From Dinoroseobacter sp. (GTDB taxonomy: Bacteria; Pseudomonadota; Alphaproteobacteria; Rhodobacterales; Rhodobacteraceae): DNA of 64,000 bases. The stretch is from contig JASJAW010000012.1 in NCBI GenBank assembly GCA_030066795.1, forward strand, positions 115,333-179,332, in the 5' to 3' direction. Under the pieces are notes generated by a model. The model was not told the DNA's origin. It saw nothing but the letters and a program-made list of their open reading frames with translations, and did no database searches. This document shows positions 53,083-62,596 of this stretch, in pieces (the first letter of the stretch is position 1; each line of letters opens with the position of its first letter). The translations under genes were made by a program, and so were the position numbers.

Positions 53083-54043
53083 AAATGCTCCACATCGATG
53101 GTCCGATCAGGATGATCATCAGAGGCGGAACTGTAAACATCATCGTTCCAAGGGTGAGCTTTGTTGGCAACACATTTGCCTTTTCCTCGGCCCGCATCAC
53201 GCGTTTGTCGCGCATTTCTGAGGCGTAGACCCGCAAGGCATCCGCGATCGACGTACCGAAACTTTGGGATTGGATCAGCACAGTCACAAAGGAGGTCACA
53301 TCCGAAACGCCGCAGCGTTCGGCCATGTCTTTGAGGACCGTGATCTTGTCCTTACCAGCCTTGATCTCGTACGACACCATTTCAAACTCGTCGGCGAGGT
53401 CGGGGAAGCCTGCGCGGATCTCGTTGGAGACCCGGATGATGGCCTGGTCGAGACCCTGGCCTGCCTCGACGCAAACCAGCATCAGGTCGAGCGCATCAGG
53501 AAAGCCGTTCTCAATCTCGCCCTGACGTTTATTAATGCGTTTATCGATCCAGTATTTTGGCAGGTAGTACCCAACAAAACCGGGACCCAGCGCAGTTGCC
53601 GCAGCTTTGGTCATATTCGGTTCTTCGCTGCTGCCGGCGATAAAGAAGGTGTAAACTACACCAATCAGCAAGAAGCCGATCCCAAGTGCAAACTGCGCAA
53701 AGTGGAAGATCTGAACCGAGGACTTTTGCCGGTAGCCCGCTTGAATAAGTTTCAGGCGAATGGCCGAGAATTCCGCGTTGTCTTGTGGCTCGAGATATTG
53801 GGAGAAACGTTCCAGTTTCTTACCTGGGTCGTTCTGGCGGAGCTGTTTTTGATCTTTAGCATTCGCGGCTTGACGCTTTTGTCCTGTGCGTTCCTCCTTC
53901 AGCTTCTGGAGCGGGTCTTTTTCGGTGCGCAGAAGGAAAGGCAGCGTCGCAAAGATCAGGACCGCACCCAGAAAGCCAACCACGAACAGCGGCCCCATCG
54001 GCCCAAGGAGTTCGACTATTTTTGTATTGAGCGTCTCGAGCAT
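53051..54043 (-). CDS. tadC: Tad pilus inner-membrane platform protein TadC
   Basis: A 330-residue type II secretion F-domain protein. Membrane segments lie near 18-38, 123-145 and at the C-terminus (MMFTVPPLMIILIGPSMWSI). The central cytosolic F domain shows FPDALDLMLVCVEAGQGLDQ. With TadB it forms the assembly platform under the TadA motor. Twenty bases after tadB. Confidence 0.94.
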   Translation of the reverse strand: MLETLNTKIVELLGPMGPLFVVGFLGAVLIFATLPFLLRTEKDPLQKLKEERTGQKRQAANAKDQKQLRQNDPGKKLERFSQYLEPQDNAEFSAIRLKLIQAGYRQKSSVQIFHFAQFALGIGFLLIGVVYTFFIAGSSEEPNMTKAAATALGPGFVGYYLPKYWIDKRINKRQGEIENGFPDALDLMLVCVEAGQGLDQAIIRVSNEIRAGFPDLADEFEMVSYEIKAGKDKITVLKDMAERCGVSDVTSFVTVLIQSQSFGTSIADALRVYASEMRDKRVMRAEEKANVLPTKLTLGTMMFTVPPLMIILIGPSMWSIYETLSNRGGP

Positions 54044-54062
54044 CGGGTGTCTCCGATAGGGA

Positions 54063-55031
54063 TCAGACTTTAATGTTGACCATCATCTTCATGAAGATGA
54101 CGTTCACCACGAGGAAGACGGCCACCACCACACAGGCAGGGATGAAGGCAGGCGTGTCGATGACGTCGGCGTAGTAGTCAGGCTCAAGCAGGTTGATCCC
54201 GACCAACGCGACGAATGGGAAGCCGGACAGGAACATGCCAGACCACTTCGCTTCGGCAGTGATCGCCTTAACGCGGCGGAACAGTTTGAAGCGGGCCCGG
54301 ATCACCTTCGCCAAGCCATCGAGGATTTCGGCAAGATTGCCGCCAGATTGGCTCTGGATGGACACCGCAACCGCAAGAAAGCGCAAATCCTGCATATCCA
54401 TGCGTTCGGCGAGCTCCTTCAGCGCCTCCGTTATGTCACGACCGTAGGCCGCTTCGTCAGCGATCATGCCGAACTCGGATCCAAGCGGGTCGGCGACCTC
54501 CTTGGCCACGATATTGATCGCGGAGGAAAACGGATGGCCAACCCGCAGCGAGCGGACCATCAGTTCCACCGCGTCCGGCAGCTGTTCCTCGATCATCGAC
54601 AGGCGCTGTTTGGCCTTTTTCGAAACCCACATGTAGACACCGCCGATACCGATCACGACGGATGCCACAATTCGCACTGACAGTCCGGCACCAGTGCCGA
54701 TCGTCAGTCCAATGAAGGCGACGCCTGTCAGCAGCACCATGATCATGATCAGCGCGGTAGGAGAGAAGGCGATATTGGCCTTCTGGGCTTTGTCCGCCAA
54801 CATCGCATAGAGCGGCAGGATCGACTGTCCCTTGTGCTGGGACATCTCCTTGCGGAGTTGCTCCAGAACCGCTTCACGCGTCGCGCCTTTGTCGAGCATC
54901 TCGAGACGGCGGTTGACCCGGTTGTTCAGGCTGATCGACTTGCCGAAGGCGACGAGATAGATGCCTTCGACCAGCATCACGACACCGATAAAAATACCGA
55001 TGTAAATGAGTGGTTCGATACTGATTTCCAT
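54063..55031 (-). CDS. tadB: Tad pilus inner-membrane platform protein TadB
   Basis: A 322-residue F-domain membrane protein with an N-terminal segment (LIYIGIFIGVVMLVEGIYLV), further segments near 92-135, and VELMVRSLRVGHPFSSAINI plus SIQSQSGGNLAEILDGLAKV in the F domain. Three bases after tadA, so the coupling is tight. Confidence 0.94.
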   Translation of the reverse strand: MEISIEPLIYIGIFIGVVMLVEGIYLVAFGKSISLNNRVNRRLEMLDKGATREAVLEQLRKEMSQHKGQSILPLYAMLADKAQKANIAFSPTALIMIMVLLTGVAFIGLTIGTGAGLSVRIVASVVIGIGGVYMWVSKKAKQRLSMIEEQLPDAVELMVRSLRVGHPFSSAINIVAKEVADPLGSEFGMIADEAAYGRDITEALKELAERMDMQDLRFLAVAVSIQSQSGGNLAEILDGLAKVIRARFKLFRRVKAITAEAKWSGMFLSGFPFVALVGINLLEPDYYADVIDTPAFIPACVVVAVFLVVNVIFMKMMVNIKV

Positions 55032-55034
55032 GGC

Positions 55035-56495
55035 TTAGCCCTTCGTGGGTTCGTAGATGGAGGGCGGCAGATCGTAGCCCCAGGCCTTGAAGCGGTCGGA
55101 ATAATTTGAGCGCACACCGGTGGCCGTGAAATGGCCGATGATCTTGCCATCGGGGCCTAGGCCAGTGCGCTGGTATTTGAACACTTCCTGCATGGAGATG
55201 ATGTCTCCTTCCATGCCGGTAATCTCGGTGATCGACACCATGCGGCGCGATCCGTCCTGCAAACGCGAGGCCTGCACGATCAAGTTCACAGCTGAAGAAA
55301 TCTGGGCGCGCAGCGCGCGGATCGGCATTTCGATCCCGGCCATTGCGACCATGTTTTCCAGACGGCTGACCCCGTCTCGGGCGGAGTTCGCGTGGATCGT
55401 CGTCATCGAGCCGTCGTGACCAGTGTTCATGGCCTGCAACATGTCGATGACTTCCTCGCCACGCGTCTCGCCGACGATGATGCGGTCAGGGCGCATCCGC
55501 AGCGCGTTTCGCAGACAGTCGCGCTGGGTCACAGCGCCCTTCCCCTCGACGTTGGCCGGGCGGCTTTCCATCCGGCCCACATGAACCTGCTGGAGCTGAA
55601 GTTCCGCCGTATCCTCGATCGTCAGGATCCGTTCGGAGTTGTCGATGAAGCTCGACAGCGCGTTGAGCGTGGTCGTTTTACCAGAACCCGTACCGCCGGA
55701 GACGATGACGTTCAGGCGGCAGGCCACGGCGGCTTGCAGATAGACCGCCATTTCTTCTGAGAACGCGCCGAAACGAACCAGGTCGTCGATGCCTAGCTTG
55801 TCTTTCTTAAACTTACGAATGGAGACCAGCGAGCCATCGCAGGCAATCGGACCGACCATCGCGTTAAAACGCGAGCCATCGGCCAGGCGAGCGTCCACAT
55901 AAGGGTTTTGTTCGTCGACACGACGACCGACAGCGGAGACGATCTTGTCGATGATCCGCAGCAGATGTTTTTCGTCGCGGAATTTCACATCCGACAGCGT
56001 CAGTTTCCCCGCGCGTTCCACGAACACGCGCTGGGGTCCGTTCACAAGAATATCGTTGACGTCATCGTCTTTCAGAAGCGGCTCAAGGGGCCCCAGCCCC
56101 TTTACTTCGTCATACAGTTCTTCGTGCAGTGAGCGCCGTTCGTCCTTGTTCAGAACAACGCTCATACCGGACAGGGACTCCGAGGCGATCTCGGCAATCT
56201 CAGCGCGAAGCTCTTTCTCGCTGGCGCTTTCCAGCGCCGAAAGGTTGAGTTGCTCAAGAAGTTCCTTGTGCAGTTCAACTTTGATTTCGTTGAGCTTTTG
56301 TTGGCGTCGCGTTTCTTTGTCGGCCTGTTCCGGCTTGGCGGTGGTTTTGACCGCCATTGGTTTGCGTGCAGCCTTGCTTGCCGACGCAGCATCGGCTGCC
56401 GCCGGTTCGGCAGCCGGCGCCGGAGCTGTCGCAGTCGGCGCTGGTTCCGCTGCCTGTGGTTTGGCAGTTCCGTCTCTGCGGTACTTCGAAAACAC
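55035..56495 (-). CDS. tadA: Tad pilus secretion ATPase TadA (CpaF)
   Basis: A 486-residue GspE-family ATPase powering Flp assembly. The N-terminal 50 residues are Ala/Pro/Lys-rich and disordered; the core has [15 protein letters not shown] with Lys273, the Asp box [20 protein letters not shown] and [20 protein letters not shown] (Walker B and His box). A GTG start follows GGGGGAT. TadA in some species also depolymerises the pilus. Confidence 0.95.
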   Translation of the reverse strand: MFSKYRRDGTAKPQAAEPAPTATAPAPAAEPAAADAASASKAARKPMAVKTTAKPEQADKETRRQQKLNEIKVELHKELLEQLNLSALESASEKELRAEIAEIASESLSGMSVVLNKDERRSLHEELYDEVKGLGPLEPLLKDDDVNDILVNGPQRVFVERAGKLTLSDVKFRDEKHLLRIIDKIVSAVGRRVDEQNPYVDARLADGSRFNAMVGPIACDGSLVSIRKFKKDKLGIDDLVRFGAFSEEMAVYLQAAVACRLNVIVSGGTGSGKTTTLNALSSFIDNSERILTIEDTAELQLQQVHVGRMESRPANVEGKGAVTQRDCLRNALRMRPDRIIVGETRGEEVIDMLQAMNTGHDGSMTTIHANSARDGVSRLENMVAMAGIEMPIRALRAQISSAVNLIVQASRLQDGSRRMVSITEITGMEGDIISMQEVFKYQRTGLGPDGKIIGHFTATGVRSNYSDRFKAWGYDLPPSIYEPTKG

Positions 56496-56509
56496 CGGCT
56501 ATCCCCCTT

Positions 56510-57811
56510 CTACTTCGCTGCCTCAGCTGCACCCGTGCTGATTTCGTGCAAGGACTGCGCAAGTTTCATGATCTCTTTGCGGAGTGGGTTTTTCGCAGCC
56601 CGCATCGCCAGCGGTGTGCCGTGGTCATTCGACTCGACCACGGCTTTCCCGCCCTCTGGCAGCTTTTCACCGAAGCTGATGTCAAGGCTTTCAGCCATCC
56701 GCTTCACGCGGGCTTTGCCGGTCAGGTCTGAGAAGCCCGGCGCGCGGTTTAGCACGAAGCGGAGTTTCTCGACCGGCAGATCCTCTGCTTTGAGGGTCTT
56801 TACAAAACGCAGCGTGTTTTGAGCCGAACGCAGGTCAAGCTCGATCACCGGGAAGAAAACATCCGCCATGCGAAGCGCCGTTTCTGTCCAGTTTACCAGT
56901 GCACTGGGCATGTCGATCACGATGTAGTCGAACATGCTGGCGGCCGTGGTGATCAGCTTCTCGATATCCTCTGGCGGCAGCAGGTCCAGCGGCAAAATAT
57001 CTGCTGGCGAGGTGAAAACGCTCAGTTTGCCTTCCGCAATCTGCAAAGCGGTGCGGAACGCATCGTCATCAAGGCTCTCGACGTCCGACATCAATTCGTA
57101 AATCGCTTCCTTGCGCGGCAGGTCCAAATAGGTGGCAACCGATCCAAACTGCTGGTCCATATCCATCAGCGCGACACGAGGCTCGGTCCCCTTAAGGGTC
57201 GCAAGTTCCCACGCAAGATTTACTGCCAGCGTTGTGGCACCAACGCCCCCTGCAAGACCTTGCACTGCAAAAATCGTGCAATCGTTGCCGACCCGGGTCG
57301 GCAAAGCTTCCTGCGCATCACCCTGGGGCGGTACAACAGCGGCGGGCGAGGCCACAGCCGGCATCACGGGCTGAATGATCCGTTCGATTGCTTCGGACAG
57401 GCTGTTTTCCGGCATTGGATAGGGCAGGAACTCCCGTGCGCCGGCTTGAAGCACCTGGTGAAGGACCATAGGGTCGAGTTCGTCAGCAATTACCAATACA
57501 CTGATTTGAAGTTCTTTTGCCTTCTTGGTCAGCTCAATGATGCGGTCCAACTCGGGTTCATCATCGATGTCCAGAGCGATGGCCAGTACCTGCAGCTGCT
57601 CTGCGTCCGGCTGGTCAAGAAAGTCTGCCGCTTCGCTCAGAAGGAGGTCGCCCCAGCCTTCCCCGTACTTTATCTCCATCTCGTCGATGAGAATCTCGAA
57701 ATTCTGAACATCACGCGAGACAGTACAGGCCAGTATCGGCGGTCCGTCGGTGGCCGACGACTCGTCGGAAGGAAGAGAAAACTCGTTTGTTGCTGCCGCT
57801 GCTTTCGACAT
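56510..57811 (-). CDS. tadZ: Tad pilus ParA-like protein TadZ (CpaE)
   Basis: A 433-residue protein with an atypical receiver domain at about 25-150 (ILACTVSRDVQNFEILIDEM) and a C-terminal ParA/MinD-like ATPase. In the P-loop region the sequence is GLAGGVGATTLAVNLA, so the deviant Walker A lysine is kept in a degenerate form (GGVGAT). TadZ places the pilus machine at the cell pole. Start follows GAGGTGAG. First gene after a terminator, so it probably has its own promoter in 57812-57947. Confidence 0.92.
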   Translation of the reverse strand: MSKAAAATNEFSLPSDESSATDGPPILACTVSRDVQNFEILIDEMEIKYGEGWGDLLLSEAADFLDQPDAEQLQVLAIALDIDDEPELDRIIELTKKAKELQISVLVIADELDPMVLHQVLQAGAREFLPYPMPENSLSEAIERIIQPVMPAVASPAAVVPPQGDAQEALPTRVGNDCTIFAVQGLAGGVGATTLAVNLAWELATLKGTEPRVALMDMDQQFGSVATYLDLPRKEAIYELMSDVESLDDDAFRTALQIAEGKLSVFTSPADILPLDLLPPEDIEKLITTAASMFDYIVIDMPSALVNWTETALRMADVFFPVIELDLRSAQNTLRFVKTLKAEDLPVEKLRFVLNRAPGFSDLTGKARVKRMAESLDISFGEKLPEGGKAVVESNDHGTPLAMRAAKNPLRKEIMKLAQSLHEISTGAAEAAK

Positions 57812-57947
57812 GGTCTCACCTCAAAAAACGACACGGTCCCCGCCAGGGTTCGCAGACTCGTGCCTGTGAGGCACAAGCTGTCGGGTAAAGAGGGCAGTAA
57901 TTAGGCAAAACCACTGCGATTGTGCGGCTCGCGAAAACAAACGCGCT

Positions 57948-57976
57948 AAAAAAAAGCCCCCGCGCGAAGGCGGGGG
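57948..57976 (-). terminator. Intrinsic terminator between the OmpA-like gene and tadZ
   Basis: On the minus strand a 7-bp GC stem (57957-57963 with 57970-57976) with a six-base loop is followed by about eight T residues (57948-57955). It lies 37 bases past the OmpA-like stop and splits the Tad locus into at least two transcription units. Confidence 0.85.
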
Positions 57977-58013
57977 ACAATCTTGGGTCTTATAGGCAAG
58001 ATTTTGGCGGTTT

Positions 58014-58670
58014 TTACTCGTCTCCGCCGCCTTCTCCTCCGGCATCCGCGCTTTCGAGCTGGGGCTCGTAGGTGCCGGCCTCAACGAAGTCGCGATAGAT
58101 GACAGCCGCATACTTGCCGTCAAGTTCGGTCAGTGCACGCGGTAGGAAACCGGACACTTCTGTCACCGTGCGACGGTTGCGGACTTCGCGGTCCGAGGTC
58201 ACGACAAGTGGCTGTGTTTCTCCGAGCGACACAAGAGCTTGAAGCTGCTCTCGTGCGACACCTTGAGAGATCATGTAATTTACAGCCGCTGTGGCGCGCC
58301 TCTGGCCGAGACGCTTGTTGTAGGCCGGGGAGCCTACAAGGTCCGTGTGTCCGAAGACCGAGAACTTGATCTCGGGGAAGGTGCTGATGAACCGCGCCTG
58401 TTCCCGTAGTGCTGCCTGCGCTTCAGGGGTCAGAACGGCACTGTCAAAGGCGAAGTTGATGGTTGTGGGCACTTCCTGCTGGAAACGCCGTGCCAGGCTT
58501 TGTTCCGCCGAGCGCTGTCCGGTTTGAACAAGAATATTGTTCATGGTCGGGTTCCCAAAACTGCCTTCATCAAGCTGGGAACCCGCTTCGGTATCGCCCA
58601 TCAACGCCGCACACGCTCCGAGCGAGGCAACAGCTGTCAGAGCTACGAGGGATCTGATCATTGGGGACAT
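58014..58670 (-). CDS. OmpA-family lipoprotein of the Tad locus
   Basis: A 218-residue protein: signal with lipobox SLGAC, then an OmpA C-like domain (INFAFDSAVLTPEAQAALRE, FSVFGHTDLVGSPAYNKRLG, QRRATAAVNYMI) and an acidic Gly/Asp-rich tail. It lies directly after the secretin in many alphaproteobacterial Tad loci and may anchor it to peptidoglycan. The ATG at 58670 has GGAG at proper spacing; a GTG at 58679 would overlap rcpA by four bases. Confidence 0.85.
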   Translation of the reverse strand: MSPMIRSLVALTAVASLGACAALMGDTEAGSQLDEGSFGNPTMNNILVQTGQRSAEQSLARRFQQEVPTTINFAFDSAVLTPEAQAALREQARFISTFPEIKFSVFGHTDLVGSPAYNKRLGQRRATAAVNYMISQGVAREQLQALVSLGETQPLVVTSDREVRNRRTVTEVSGFLPRALTELDGKYAAVIYRDFVEAGTYEPQLESADAGGEGGGDE

Positions 58671-58675
58671 GTTTC

Positions 58676-60058
58676 TCACTCCATCACGTAGCCATAGGAC
58701 CCAGTGAAGTCTTGTTGGGCGACTTCACCGGCAGCACCGGTCCGCGGAGCGCGTTCGCTTACTGTCCGTCCGAAGTAGAACAGCTCGCGTTCACGCGGGA
58801 TCCGGATCCGGTCTGTGGGAAGTGCAAGCGCTTCGCCACGCGTCGGCGTAACAAGGTGTGCTGTGACGATAATCACAAGCTCGGATTGTTCCCGCTGATA
58901 ATCCGCGCTGCGGAACAATGCGCCCAGAACCGGAATATCTCCGATCCACGGCACCTGAGATACGAAATCGCGGAAATCATCCTCCAGCAAACCGGCGATT
59001 GCAAAGCTTTCGCCATCCCGAAGTTGCACGGTCGTGTCAGCTTCGCGCCGACTGAAGCCATCGACCGACAGGCTGTCGGAGACAATTGCAACTGTCGGGT
59101 CGATTGCTGAAACGGCGGCCGTAAGTTCAAGATTAATCACGTTGTCCGCCAGAACACGTGGGATGAAGCCAAGCTCAACACCGAAGGGCTTATAGTCAAC
59201 GGTGATACCGCCGTCGCCGTCCGAGATCGGGATCGGATACTCACCGCCGGCCAGAAACGTAGCCGTTTGACCTGAAAGCGTGGTCAGGTTCGGTTCCGCA
59301 AGTGTGCGGGCCATGCCTTTACTTTCAAGGGCTTCGAGCAAAATTTCCATGGAAACATCGCCAATGTCGAAGCCAAGGCCAAGCCGGCCAAAGGCTTCCG
59401 GGTCGGTGCCCTGGATTGCGGAGCCCGTGCCAATTGCGACGTTTGCATCAGTCCCGACATAAGCTGCTGTCAGACCCGCGGAAAGTGCCTTGCCGACAGA
59501 GCGCTGCATTTCTGCGAAGCGGACCTTCAGCATCACCTGCTGCGCGCCGCCCACTGTCATCAGATTTGACACCCGGTCCGGCGCATATCTCTGTGCAAGG
59601 TCCAAAGCCCGATCCAGCGCCTGAATGCTGCTGGCAGTACCGCTCAGGACGATCCCGTCATTTGCAGTGCGAACCTCGATCTTTTCTCCGGGCAGGATCT
59701 GCGTCAATCGCTCTTTGAATTCGGCGACATCCGGAGTGACCTGCACGTCCACGTTGGTGATCAGGCGACCATCGGCGCCAAGAAGCGTCATGGTCGTGCG
59801 GCCTGGAGCTTTGCCCAGAACATAGATTGTGCGATCCGAGAGCGTCGCAATGTCTGCGATTCCCGGGTTTGCAACGGAGAGTTCGGCGAAAGGAACTTCG
59901 CTTTCAACAACCACAGCGCGGTTCATAGGAACTCGCAGCGGGGCACTCGTTTCTCCTTGAAGGACGCTAATCGGTTCCGATTGCGCCAAAACCGCACCAT
60001 GAGGCGCGGCGAGTGCGAGGCCAAACAGGCCCGCACAGATCATGCGTTTAAGTGTCAT
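58676..60058 (-). CDS. rcpA: Tad outer-membrane secretin RcpA (CpaC)
   Basis: A 460-residue type II/III-like secretin. Signal peptide to about 25, then the pilus-assembly N-terminal domain (LRVPMNRAVVVESEVPFAEL), a BON-like region and the secretin domain with VGGAQQVMLKVRFAEMQRSV and EPNLTTLSGQTATFLAGGEYP. It forms the channel for the pilus. Start follows GGCAGGA; about 200 bases and a terminator separate it from rcpC. Confidence 0.94.
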   Translation of the reverse strand: MTLKRMICAGLFGLALAAPHGAVLAQSEPISVLQGETSAPLRVPMNRAVVVESEVPFAELSVANPGIADIATLSDRTIYVLGKAPGRTTMTLLGADGRLITNVDVQVTPDVAEFKERLTQILPGEKIEVRTANDGIVLSGTASSIQALDRALDLAQRYAPDRVSNLMTVGGAQQVMLKVRFAEMQRSVGKALSAGLTAAYVGTDANVAIGTGSAIQGTDPEAFGRLGLGFDIGDVSMEILLEALESKGMARTLAEPNLTTLSGQTATFLAGGEYPIPISDGDGGITVDYKPFGVELGFIPRVLADNVINLELTAAVSAIDPTVAIVSDSLSVDGFSRREADTTVQLRDGESFAIAGLLEDDFRDFVSQVPWIGDIPVLGALFRSADYQREQSELVIIVTAHLVTPTRGEALALPTDRIRIPRERELFYFGRTVSERAPRTGAAGEVAQQDFTGSYGYVME

Positions 60059-60186
60059 GTGATCCTGCCTCTATGACCACTCGATGTGAATGGGATCTTG
60101 TGTCCCTTATCGAGCGACTGTGCATGGTTTTCAGATTTTTGGCAAGAATCATGGGCTAAGACGGGGTTTTTCACCCTCTCTGGCCC

Positions 60187-60233
60187 AAAAAGGTCGGGGC
60201 GCGGTGACCATTTTGCAACGGTCATCGCGCCCC
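60187..60233 (-). terminator. Terminator or attenuator between rcpC and rcpA
   Basis: A 14-bp GC-rich stem (60196-60209 with 60220-60233, one mismatch in the minus-strand RNA) with a ten-base loop, then five T residues at 60191-60187. It is 20 bases past the rcpC stop, inside what would otherwise be one operon, so it may reduce expression of the secretin relative to rcpC and the pilins. Confidence 0.75.
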
Positions 60234-60253
60234 GGCCCAGGCAATTAGATGCG

Positions 60254-61099
60254 TCAGTTGGTGCAGGGGATCGGAATTTCGACCACCTCGGCTCCGCGAC
60301 GGGTGCGGATCGTGCAGACCTCTTCAATCTCTGCTTTCTCGATCACCACTTCCTCTTCGACAATGCCCAGAAGCTGGTTCTGGTCGATTTCGATGGCGTT
60401 GGCGAGCGTATCATCTTCAGCGCTCATGAGAGCAAGTGACAGAACACCGGTACGCTGAGCCTGGGCGAGACCGCCGGCTTGTTCCGGAGTCGCCTGCACC
60501 GTCACAGTCCGGGCGATCGTCGGTGTGAAGTTGTCCATGTCTGCGTTCTGGTCGACCGCAATTAGGGAAAGCCCCGACTGGATCAACTTGGTTACCTCGC
60601 GGTCACCCACAGGGCCGCTCCAGTAAACAAGGACGCGGTGGCCCGGCTGAAGCAAGCCGGAAACGCCTGAATTGACGTTTACGCTGATTGCATATGCAAC
60701 CATACCGGGGTCTAGTCGCGACGAAACACCTGCATCCATACCGGGTTCGGTAACCTTCACTTGCAAGATCGGCTCATTAGCCTCCATCGCGCGTGTCGCA
60801 CGGCGCAGGCGTCCTTCGGTCGTATCTGGGAAGATGTCTTCAACCTTCAGATAGGCGCCTTCAGGAATTGCATTTGCAGGCCAGAGCACTTTGCGCACAT
60901 GTTCTTCGGTTAGTTTCTCGCCATAGCGGATTTCCTTCGCCATGACAAAGACCTCTTGAACATCAACAGCTTGTGCAAGCTGCTCTTCCTGGTTCGCCAG
61001 AACAGCCTGATACTGATCAAACCGGTCCTTAGCCATCTTGACAGCGAAACCGGCGAGGCCGATGCCGAGAACAAGAACAAGTCCAAACACCAAACGCAT
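60254..61099 (-). CDS. rcpC: Tad pilus assembly protein RcpC (CpaB)
   Basis: A 281-residue protein: N-terminal membrane anchor (RLVFGLVLVLGIGLAGFAVK), then a SAF/BAF-type domain (AKEIRYGEKLTEEHVRKVLW, GMVAYAISVNVNSGVSGLLQ, PGHRVLVYW). RcpC cooperates with RcpA in outer-membrane pore formation. RBS AAAGGCG; downstream of the three flp units. Confidence 0.92.
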   Translation of the reverse strand: MRLVFGLVLVLGIGLAGFAVKMAKDRFDQYQAVLANQEEQLAQAVDVQEVFVMAKEIRYGEKLTEEHVRKVLWPANAIPEGAYLKVEDIFPDTTEGRLRRATRAMEANEPILQVKVTEPGMDAGVSSRLDPGMVAYAISVNVNSGVSGLLQPGHRVLVYWSGPVGDREVTKLIQSGLSLIAVDQNADMDNFTPTIARTVTVQATPEQAGGLAQAQRTGVLSLALMSAEDDTLANAIEIDQNQLLGIVEEEVVIEKAEIEEVCTIRTRRGAEVVEIPIPCTN

Positions 61100-61246
61100 G
61101 TGTTCGCCTTTCGATTGTTGTTTTTAACCGGCCAGTGCCAGTTACCCTTCAGGATTGTTAACTCGAGCCTTTGTTCGCCGCGCGGCGTAAATCCGGCAAG
61201 ATCGTGGCTTTCCGGTCGAAGCCTCTTGATCGGCCCCCAAAACAGA

Positions 61247-61269
61247 GAAAACCGCGCCCGGGGGCGCGG
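61247..61269 (-). terminator. Terminator after flp copy 1
   Basis: An 8-bp stem CCGCGCCC/GGGCGCGG (61252-61259 with 61262-61269) followed on the minus strand by TTTTC. Nearly the same sequence follows flp copy 3, showing that the 3' flank was duplicated with the gene. Confidence 0.75.
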
Positions 61270-61299
61270 CTTCTTAAGTAAGTCTCTGATACGGAGATA

Positions 61300-61494
61300 T
61301 CAGAAGCTCGTCTTGATCTGGTCCGTCTTCAGCTGCGTGTCAACGTCGGTCGACAGGTCGCTGATGCCGCCGGAAACGACCGCATATACTGCGATGCCGA
61401 GGCCCACGATGGCTGCGGTCAGAACAACCCAGTCAACGGTCACTGCGCCGTCTTCGTCGTTGCGGAAAGTGTTTGCGAGCTTGAACAGTTTCAT
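61300..61494 (-). CDS. flp: Flp-family pilin, copy 1
   Basis: A 64-residue type IVb prepilin. The leader of 16 residues ends in Gly16; the mature pilin starts AVTVDWVVLTAAIVGLGIAV, where positions 5 and 6 are Asp-Trp rather than the usual Glu-Tyr of Flp. Differs from copies 2 and 3 at four residues each (variable positions among the three: 8, 13, 38, 51, 63). The ATG at 61494 follows AAAAGGAC. A 7-bp hairpin spans its stop codon (61285-61304). Processed by TadV and assembled by TadABC. Confidence 0.93.
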   Translation of the reverse strand: MKLFKLANTFRNDEDGAVTVDWVVLTAAIVGLGIAVYAVVSGGISDLSTDVDTQLKTDQIKTSF

Positions 61495-61578
61495 AGTCTT
61501 TAGTCCTTTTTGAGTGTGCTTCACCGCGACGATGCGATGTGAAGGTGTTCGTTCGATAGGCTCAACATCGTCCGCAAT

Positions 61579-61590
61579 TCAGGCGCGATT
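61579..61590 (-). promoter_or_regulatory. Conserved flp upstream box, copy 1
   Basis: On the minus strand AATCGCGCCTGA, 85-96 bases before the flp start. The same box occurs upstream of the other two flp genes. The rest of the 330-base interval to the next flp gene has no gene. Confidence 0.5.
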
Positions 61591-61769
61591 ATGGTCTGTT
61601 TCCGAAAAGTAAGAGGTCTTTGTGTTACAAATTTTAGGCGATTAATTTCTGGCTGCATACGCCTTATGGTTGTTAGTCGACGTGATGGGCCATACCCACT
61701 TTGCCAAGCTTCGCTATTCGAATTTTGCTGCTTAATGCTTTTGAAATACTTACGATTTAGCGCCACCTG

Positions 61770-61801
61770 AAAACACAAACAGCGCGCCCCAGGGCGCGCT
61801 G
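61770..61801 (-). terminator. Terminator after flp copy 2
   Basis: A GC stem CAGCGCGCC/GGCGCGCTG (about 61780-61801), followed on the minus strand by GTTTGTGTTTTC. It lies 25 bases past the flp copy 2 stop. Its sequence is unlike those of copies 1 and 3. Confidence 0.7.
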
Positions 61802-61825
61802 CTGCAAAGAATTCTATGGTCGGTA

Positions 61826-62020
61826 TCAGAACTTCGTTTTGATCTGATCGGTCTTCAGCTGGGTGTCGATGTCGGTCGACAGGTCGCTGATGCCGCCGGA
61901 TACAACGCCATATACGGCGATGCCGAGGCCGACGATGGCTGCAGTCAGAACAACCCAGTCAACGGTCACAGCGCCGTCTTCTTCGTTGCGGAAGGTGTTT
62001 GCAAGCTTGAACAGTTTCAT
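61826..62020 (-). CDS. flp: Flp-family pilin, copy 2
   Basis: A 64-residue prepilin with the same leader (RNEEDG) and mature start AVTVDWVV as copy 1. Differs from copy 3 at two residues only (8 and 13). The ATG at 62020 follows AAAGGAC. It has its own terminator and upstream box, so it can be made independently. It lacks the clean stop-codon hairpin of the other two copies. Confidence 0.93.
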   Translation of the reverse strand: MKLFKLANTFRNEEDGAVTVDWVVLTAAIVGLGIAVYGVVSGGISDLSTDIDTQLKTDQIKTKF

Positions 62021-62102
62021 AGTGTCTAGTCCTTTACAGGTTTCCACCGTCACAGCGCGTTGTGTTGGTGTCCGTTTCGATGATTTGAAGATCACTCCGA
62101 AA

Positions 62103-62114
62103 TCGGGCGCGAAT
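62103..62114 (-). promoter_or_regulatory. Conserved flp upstream box, copy 2
   Basis: On the minus strand ATTCGCGCCCGA, 83-94 bases before the flp start. Ten of 12 bases or more match the other copies. A shared ACACAAAGAC lies further upstream of copies 1 and 2. Confidence 0.5.
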
Positions 62115-62596
62115 GTGGTGTGTTTGAGGAATTTGGGGGGTGTTTGAATTGTCTTTGTGTGGCAGCCAACACGTGATCCTGGGCCCCCTGCGGGAAGGAA
62201 AGCTCTATTAAATACATGTGGTTGGCGGCTAACTTCAAAAAGAAAGCGAGCTCCTCAAGGAAGCGGAGCATTTCAGAGGTATAGATATGCTGGCTCGACC
62301 AGATGATGTGTTTATCTGACCGGTTCGCTACTCTTTTGCTGATTTGGGCTGCAACACCAGCGGTCGGCGCGCAGACTAGCGTCTGTGACCGTTTTCGCTT
62401 TGCCCGTTAGCAAACCTGACCGTGACGACTGGCACAGGCAGCCAATTGTTTCAGCGTGTGTCTTCGTCTTGTGACGGCAATGGAAAAGCGAGAATGCAAT
62501 AGTCGGGCAACCTTGGTTAGAAGCGCACTATCCGTTCCTGGGGTCATGAAAGGCTGACGTTCTGGCTGGTTCACCAATACAAGTCGCGATCCCACG
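62115..62596. other. Gap between flp copies 2 and 3
   Basis: About 480 bases with the upstream part of the copy 2 promoter region and no convincing gene. A 62-codon open frame (62407-62595, minus) starts at the T-run of the copy 3 terminator without an RBS. A short plus-strand frame near 62213 also lacks support. Confidence 0.4.

Noticed and set aside
53264..54073. 269-codon plus-strand frame over tadC
   Set aside because: Antisense shadow of tadC, which has clear F-domain motifs.
56819..57904. 361-codon plus-strand frame over tadZ
   Set aside because: Antisense shadow; sequence has no family features and would conflict with the terminator and RBS of tadZ.
60055..60327. 90-codon minus-strand frame between rcpC and rcpA
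   Set aside because: It is read through the terminator hairpin, starts inside rcpC and has no RBS.
61137..61165. CtrA site upstream of rcpC (GTTAAC and nearby TTAA)
   Set aside because: The TTAA-N7-TTAA spacing is not met, so the match is too weak to report as a site.
62407..62595. 62-codon minus-strand frame between flp copies 2 and 3
   Set aside because: It begins right at the T-run of a terminator without an RBS; no recognised family.
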